Shown here: in pieces, positions 5,426-7,651 of the stretch
How the letters are laid out: the number at the start of each line of letters is the position of its first letter
Numbering within the stretch: the stretch's first letter is position 1
DNA from: an uncultured Clostridia bacterium
GTDB lineage: Bacteria > Bacillota > Clostridia > Oscillospirales > Acutalibacteraceae
NCBI GenBank assembly: GCA_937876205.1
Contig: CALEII010000056.1
Span: 1 to 7,651 of the forward strand
Length of the DNA stretch: 7,651 nucleotides
Direction: 5' to 3'
Notes under the pieces: model-generated
Told to the model about the DNA's origin: nothing
Databases searched by the model: none
Seen by the model: the letters and a program-made list of their open reading frames with translations, nothing else
Translations under genes and position numbers: made by a program

Positions 5426-5824
5426 TTATTTGCTCATTATTTTATCAAGAATATCCTTATCCGCCGGACAGAATTTAAATCCGGGGATTTCTTCGGGCAG
5501 AATCCATTTAAGGTCATTGTGTTCAAGCAGCTGAGGCGTTCCCTCGGCTATTTTTGCGTTAAAAACTGTAAGATGAACAAGAATATCGGGATACTGATGC
5601 ACAACATCATAAAACTCATCAAAAACTTCAACCGTAACGTCGAGCTCCTCACGGCATTCACGGATAAGTGCCTCTTCTTTTGTTTCTCCGTCTTCAAGCT
5701 TGCCGCCCACAAATTCCCACAGAAGTGCGTTTGATTTGTGTGCAGGTCTCTGACAGATCATAAACCTGTCATTATCCCATATAAGTGCTGCTGCAACCTC
5801 AGTCAATTTTTTCACTCTTTTCAA
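5426..5824 (-). CDS. Nudix hydrolase, MutT-like nucleoside triphosphate pyrophosphatase
   Basis: A 132-residue single-domain Nudix protein, about the length of E. coli MutT (129). The Nudix box spans residues 41-63: Gly41, Glu47, then Arg55-Glu56-Cys-Arg-Glu59-Glu60-Leu-Asp62-Val63, with the metal-binding REXXEE core intact. The final conserved Gly is Asp62. The lead-in WEFVGGK has Val where MutT has Pro. Such enzymes hydrolyse (d)NTPs or oxidised nucleotides such as 8-oxo-dGTP to monophosphate and pyrophosphate; the true substrate cannot be read here. The annotated start is TTG (5824-5822), overlapping the M23 gene's TGA as TTGA, which suggests translational coupling, but no Shine-Dalgarno site precedes it. 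In-frame GTG (codon 4) and TTG (codon 7, 5806-5804, with AGAG eight bases before it) are alternatives; the last gives LTEVAAALIW, a typical Nudix N-terminus. Tandem TAA stops end the gene. Confidence 0.9.
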   Translation of the reverse strand: MKRVKKLTEVAAALIWDNDRFMICQRPAHKSNALLWEFVGGKLEDGETKEEALIRECREELDVTVEVFDEFYDVVHQYPDILVHLTVFNAKIAEGTPQLLEHNDLKWILPEEIPGFKFCPADKDILDKIMSK

Positions 5825-7584
5825 TTATAATACTTAATGGCAACGCCTGTATATTCACTGTAAACATAGGGCAATGGGTTCACACGCACACCGTCAACCC
5901 ACACCTCAAAATGAAGATGATAGCCTGTCGAATTGCCCGTGGTGCCGATTGATGACAGATGCTGACCTGCTCTGACAAAGTCACCCACATTCACACGGAA
6001 TGAGCCCTTAAGAGCGTGAGCATAACCTGTCACAACGCCGCTGCCGTGGTCAACTCTGATATAATAACCCCAGCTCCAGTGATAAGTTGCCATTGTGACA
6101 ACTCCGTCTGCAACTGCAACAATCCGTCTGCCTCTGCAGGAGCCATCGTCTGACGACACAATATCAAGTCCGTAATGCGCATTATACGGATTATAGCCCT
6201 GCGACAGCCAGAAACAGTTATCAGGTGCAGGCCATACAAACGTGCCGCCCTGATCCCTTGTCAGTCTCGGTGAAACAGCAATACCGTTGTTATCTACAGG
6301 AATACCCATTGTTCCGATTTTTATCAGCTGATTGACGGGAGCCGCCGCATTGTATCTGAGAATTTCTTTTGAAGACTCAACCCTGACGCCGTCAATGTAG
6401 GTATCTGTGCAGGAAACGAGGTCCTGACCGTTCATACCGGCAACAACCGTCATTGTTGTGCCCACATAAATATTGTTGTCATACTGAGTGATGGTATCAA
6501 AGGGAATTGATTCAGCCTTTATATAAGTTCTTGTGACTTTTATGCTCATATTCTTCTCGCCTCTTGAAATAAGAAGCACTGACCCTGCAGGGATAGCAGT
6601 CTTGTCAAGCTCGGGATTGTTTGCGAGAAGCTCTTTTTCTGTCACCTGATATTTTTTGAGTATATCGTCAAATTTCTCATTCTCTGCGACGGTATGCTCA
6701 ACATTTGCTTTCTTATAGCCTGACAGATAAGCATAAAGCTCTTCGGCAGAAATCACCTTGTCATTATCGGGGTAAACACCTGTCTCAGTTGTGATTTTGG
6801 CAGCAAATTCAATTTTACAGTCAGAGGTAACAAACCCGTTATTGAGAGCATACTCCTCAAGCACTCTGTCACGCACACGGGTATAGGTATCCTCACTGCC
6901 TACAGCAAAAAGGAACTCACCGTCTGCATAAATTCCGCAGGCATCAACAGTATTTTCACTGACTGCAGAAATTATATTATTGCAGACAGCTTCACAGTCA
7001 TCAAGCCTGTTGACTGTTGTAACGGTAACTCTGTACTCCGGCAGCACACTGCTCAACTCACCGCCTACCGCAGCAAAACGCTTCTTTGCCTGCTTCTCTG
7101 CTTCCTTATAGGCATTTTCATTCTTTACAATACCTACACTCTCACCGTCAACAGACACATCAAGCGCAAAGGTAACACCGCCGAATGCAGATGAAAATGA
7201 AACCAGTCCCACAAGAGCAATCACGGGTATAACCGTACTCAGAACAGCTCTGTTGAATTTTTCATGTACTGCAAAAGAATGCAGAGCATATTTTATAAAA
7301 TGAGAAAACGCCCTGACAGGCTTTTCTTTGAAATCAGCTTTAAGAACAGGAACGGCACGCTTTACTTCAGCAATAAACTTTTTACCTTCATCCCACAATG
7401 CTCTGCCGTATCTTCCGAAAATATCTCTTAAGAAACTGAATATAACAACAAAAAGCCTTGCAACAGCTTTTCCGCTTTTTATAAAAAAAACAACAAAAGC
7501 TCTGCCGACGGTACAAAAAGCTTTTTTGTACCCACAGCCGAGCTTGTAGATATTTTCATATATGCTGTCAAATATATTGTTCAT
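5821..7584 (-). CDS. Membrane-anchored M23 metallopeptidase with LysM and G5 domains
   Basis: Probable zinc endopeptidase that cuts peptidoglycan cross-bridges or stem peptides outside the membrane. Numbered from the ATG at 7584 (587 residues): a basic, partly hydrophobic N-terminal region of about 110 residues, one clear membrane segment (about 113-138), an extracytoplasmic region, a LysM peptidoglycan-binding domain (about 294-341), a G5 domain (about 344-426) and an M23 domain (about 448-574). Zinc ligands and catalytic residues are all present: H470 and D474 in HYGLD, H523 in GYAH, and H556 and H558 in HLHFE, so it should be active, unlike degenerate LytM factors. The frame continues upstream to a TTG at 7617, but the ATG is preferred because GGAG lies four bases before it while the TTG has no site and falls in an inverted repeat. 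The stop overlaps the Nudix start. No promoter is visible before the window edge. Confidence 0.92.
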   Translation of the reverse strand: MNNIFDSIYENIYKLGCGYKKAFCTVGRAFVVFFIKSGKAVARLFVVIFSFLRDIFGRYGRALWDEGKKFIAEVKRAVPVLKADFKEKPVRAFSHFIKYALHSFAVHEKFNRAVLSTVIPVIALVGLVSFSSAFGGVTFALDVSVDGESVGIVKNENAYKEAEKQAKKRFAAVGGELSSVLPEYRVTVTTVNRLDDCEAVCNNIISAVSENTVDACGIYADGEFLFAVGSEDTYTRVRDRVLEEYALNNGFVTSDCKIEFAAKITTETGVYPDNDKVISAEELYAYLSGYKKANVEHTVAENEKFDDILKKYQVTEKELLANNPELDKTAIPAGSVLLISRGEKNMSIKVTRTYIKAESIPFDTITQYDNNIYVGTTMTVVAGMNGQDLVSCTDTYIDGVRVESSKEILRYNAAAPVNQLIKIGTMGIPVDNNGIAVSPRLTRDQGGTFVWPAPDNCFWLSQGYNPYNAHYGLDIVSSDDGSCRGRRIVAVADGVVTMATYHWSWGYYIRVDHGSGVVTGYAHALKGSFRVNVGDFVRAGQHLSSIGTTGNSTGYHLHFEVWVDGVRVNPLPYVYSEYTGVAIKYYN

Positions 7585-7601
7585 AATACTCCGTAGAATC
7601 A

Positions 7602-7633
7602 GAATTTGTCGAACCAAAGTTCGACAAGAATTC
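7602..7633. repeat. Inverted repeat upstream of the M23 gene
   Basis: TTGTCGAAC (7606-7614) and GTTCGACAA (7619-7627) form a 9-bp perfect stem with a 4-base loop. GAAT (7602-7605) can also pair with ATTC (7630-7633) across a 2-base bulge. No T-run follows on either strand, so it is not a standard terminator. It lies in the M23 5' region, 18 bases from the preferred ATG, and could be an operator, an mRNA stabiliser or a piece of a dispersed palindrome. Confidence 0.6.
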
Positions 7634-7651
7634 GCAATTGGAAATTCGCAA
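7629..7651. repeat. Two 9-bp direct repeats at the right edge
   Basis: AATTCGCAA occurs at 7629-7637 and 7643-7651, 14 bases start to start, flush against the inverted repeat. The array may continue beyond the window, which ends exactly at the second copy. Confidence 0.55.

Noticed and set aside
5369..5734. 121-codon plus-strand open frame opposite the Nudix gene
   Set aside because: It is antisense to a clear Nudix domain, starts in the palindromic spacer and has no Shine-Dalgarno site or recognisable domain.
7585..7617. Upstream TTG start for the M23 protein (598 residues)
   Set aside because: No Shine-Dalgarno site, the codon falls in the loop of an inverted repeat, and the ATG 11 codons later has GGAG before it.
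1..7651. CRISPR array, tRNA, rRNA, transposase or prophage structural genes
   Set aside because: No regularly spaced repeats of CRISPR size, no RNA-gene signatures and no mobile-element coding sequence were seen; the XRE gene alone is not evidence of a prophage.

Overview
The window looks like a chromosomal housekeeping segment from a moderately AT-rich, low-GC Gram-positive bacterium. RpoB and GuaB have typical Firmicutes/Clostridia sequences, the Shine-Dalgarno sites are AGGAG-like, the sigma-A-type promoters are close to consensus, and UGA works as a stop. I infer class Clostridia, possibly Oscillospirales, but the family cannot be fixed from sequence reading alone.

Layout. Positions 1-2655 (minus) hold the first 885 codons of rpoB, which runs off the left edge. 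A 344-base intergenic region (2656-2999) carries back-to-back promoters: a consensus rpoB promoter with a leader of about 157 nt, and a guaB promoter with a short leader. guaB (3000-4484, plus) is followed 15 bases later by a small TM2-family membrane protein gene (4500-4829), and the pair ends at a strong intrinsic terminator (4862-4892). An 18-bp perfect tandem duplication covers the last five codons and stop of the TM2 gene. Next is a small XRE-type regulator gene (5078-5302, plus) with a repeat-rich upstream region. A palindrome-rich spacer (5303-5425) separates it from two minus-strand genes: an M23 metallopeptidase with LysM and G5 domains (7584-5821) and a Nudix hydrolase (5824-5426). 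These two overlap by 4 bases (TTGA) and are probably one operon. The right edge (7602-7651) holds an inverted repeat and a pair of direct repeats.

Most of the window is ordinary: transcription, guanine nucleotide synthesis, nucleotide-pool cleaning and cell-wall remodelling. The most interesting part is 4910-5302. Upstream of the XRE gene and pointing away from it, the minus strand carries a TTGCAA-17-TATAAT promoter followed about 30 bases later by an intrinsic terminator with an 8-T tract. Together they define a possible transcript of about 73 nt with no convincing ORF. Two 13-bp direct repeats spaced exactly 20 bp lie across this promoter and next to the XRE gene's own promoter, as expected for a regulator controlling a divergent small RNA. 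This is inference from sequence architecture and is untested.
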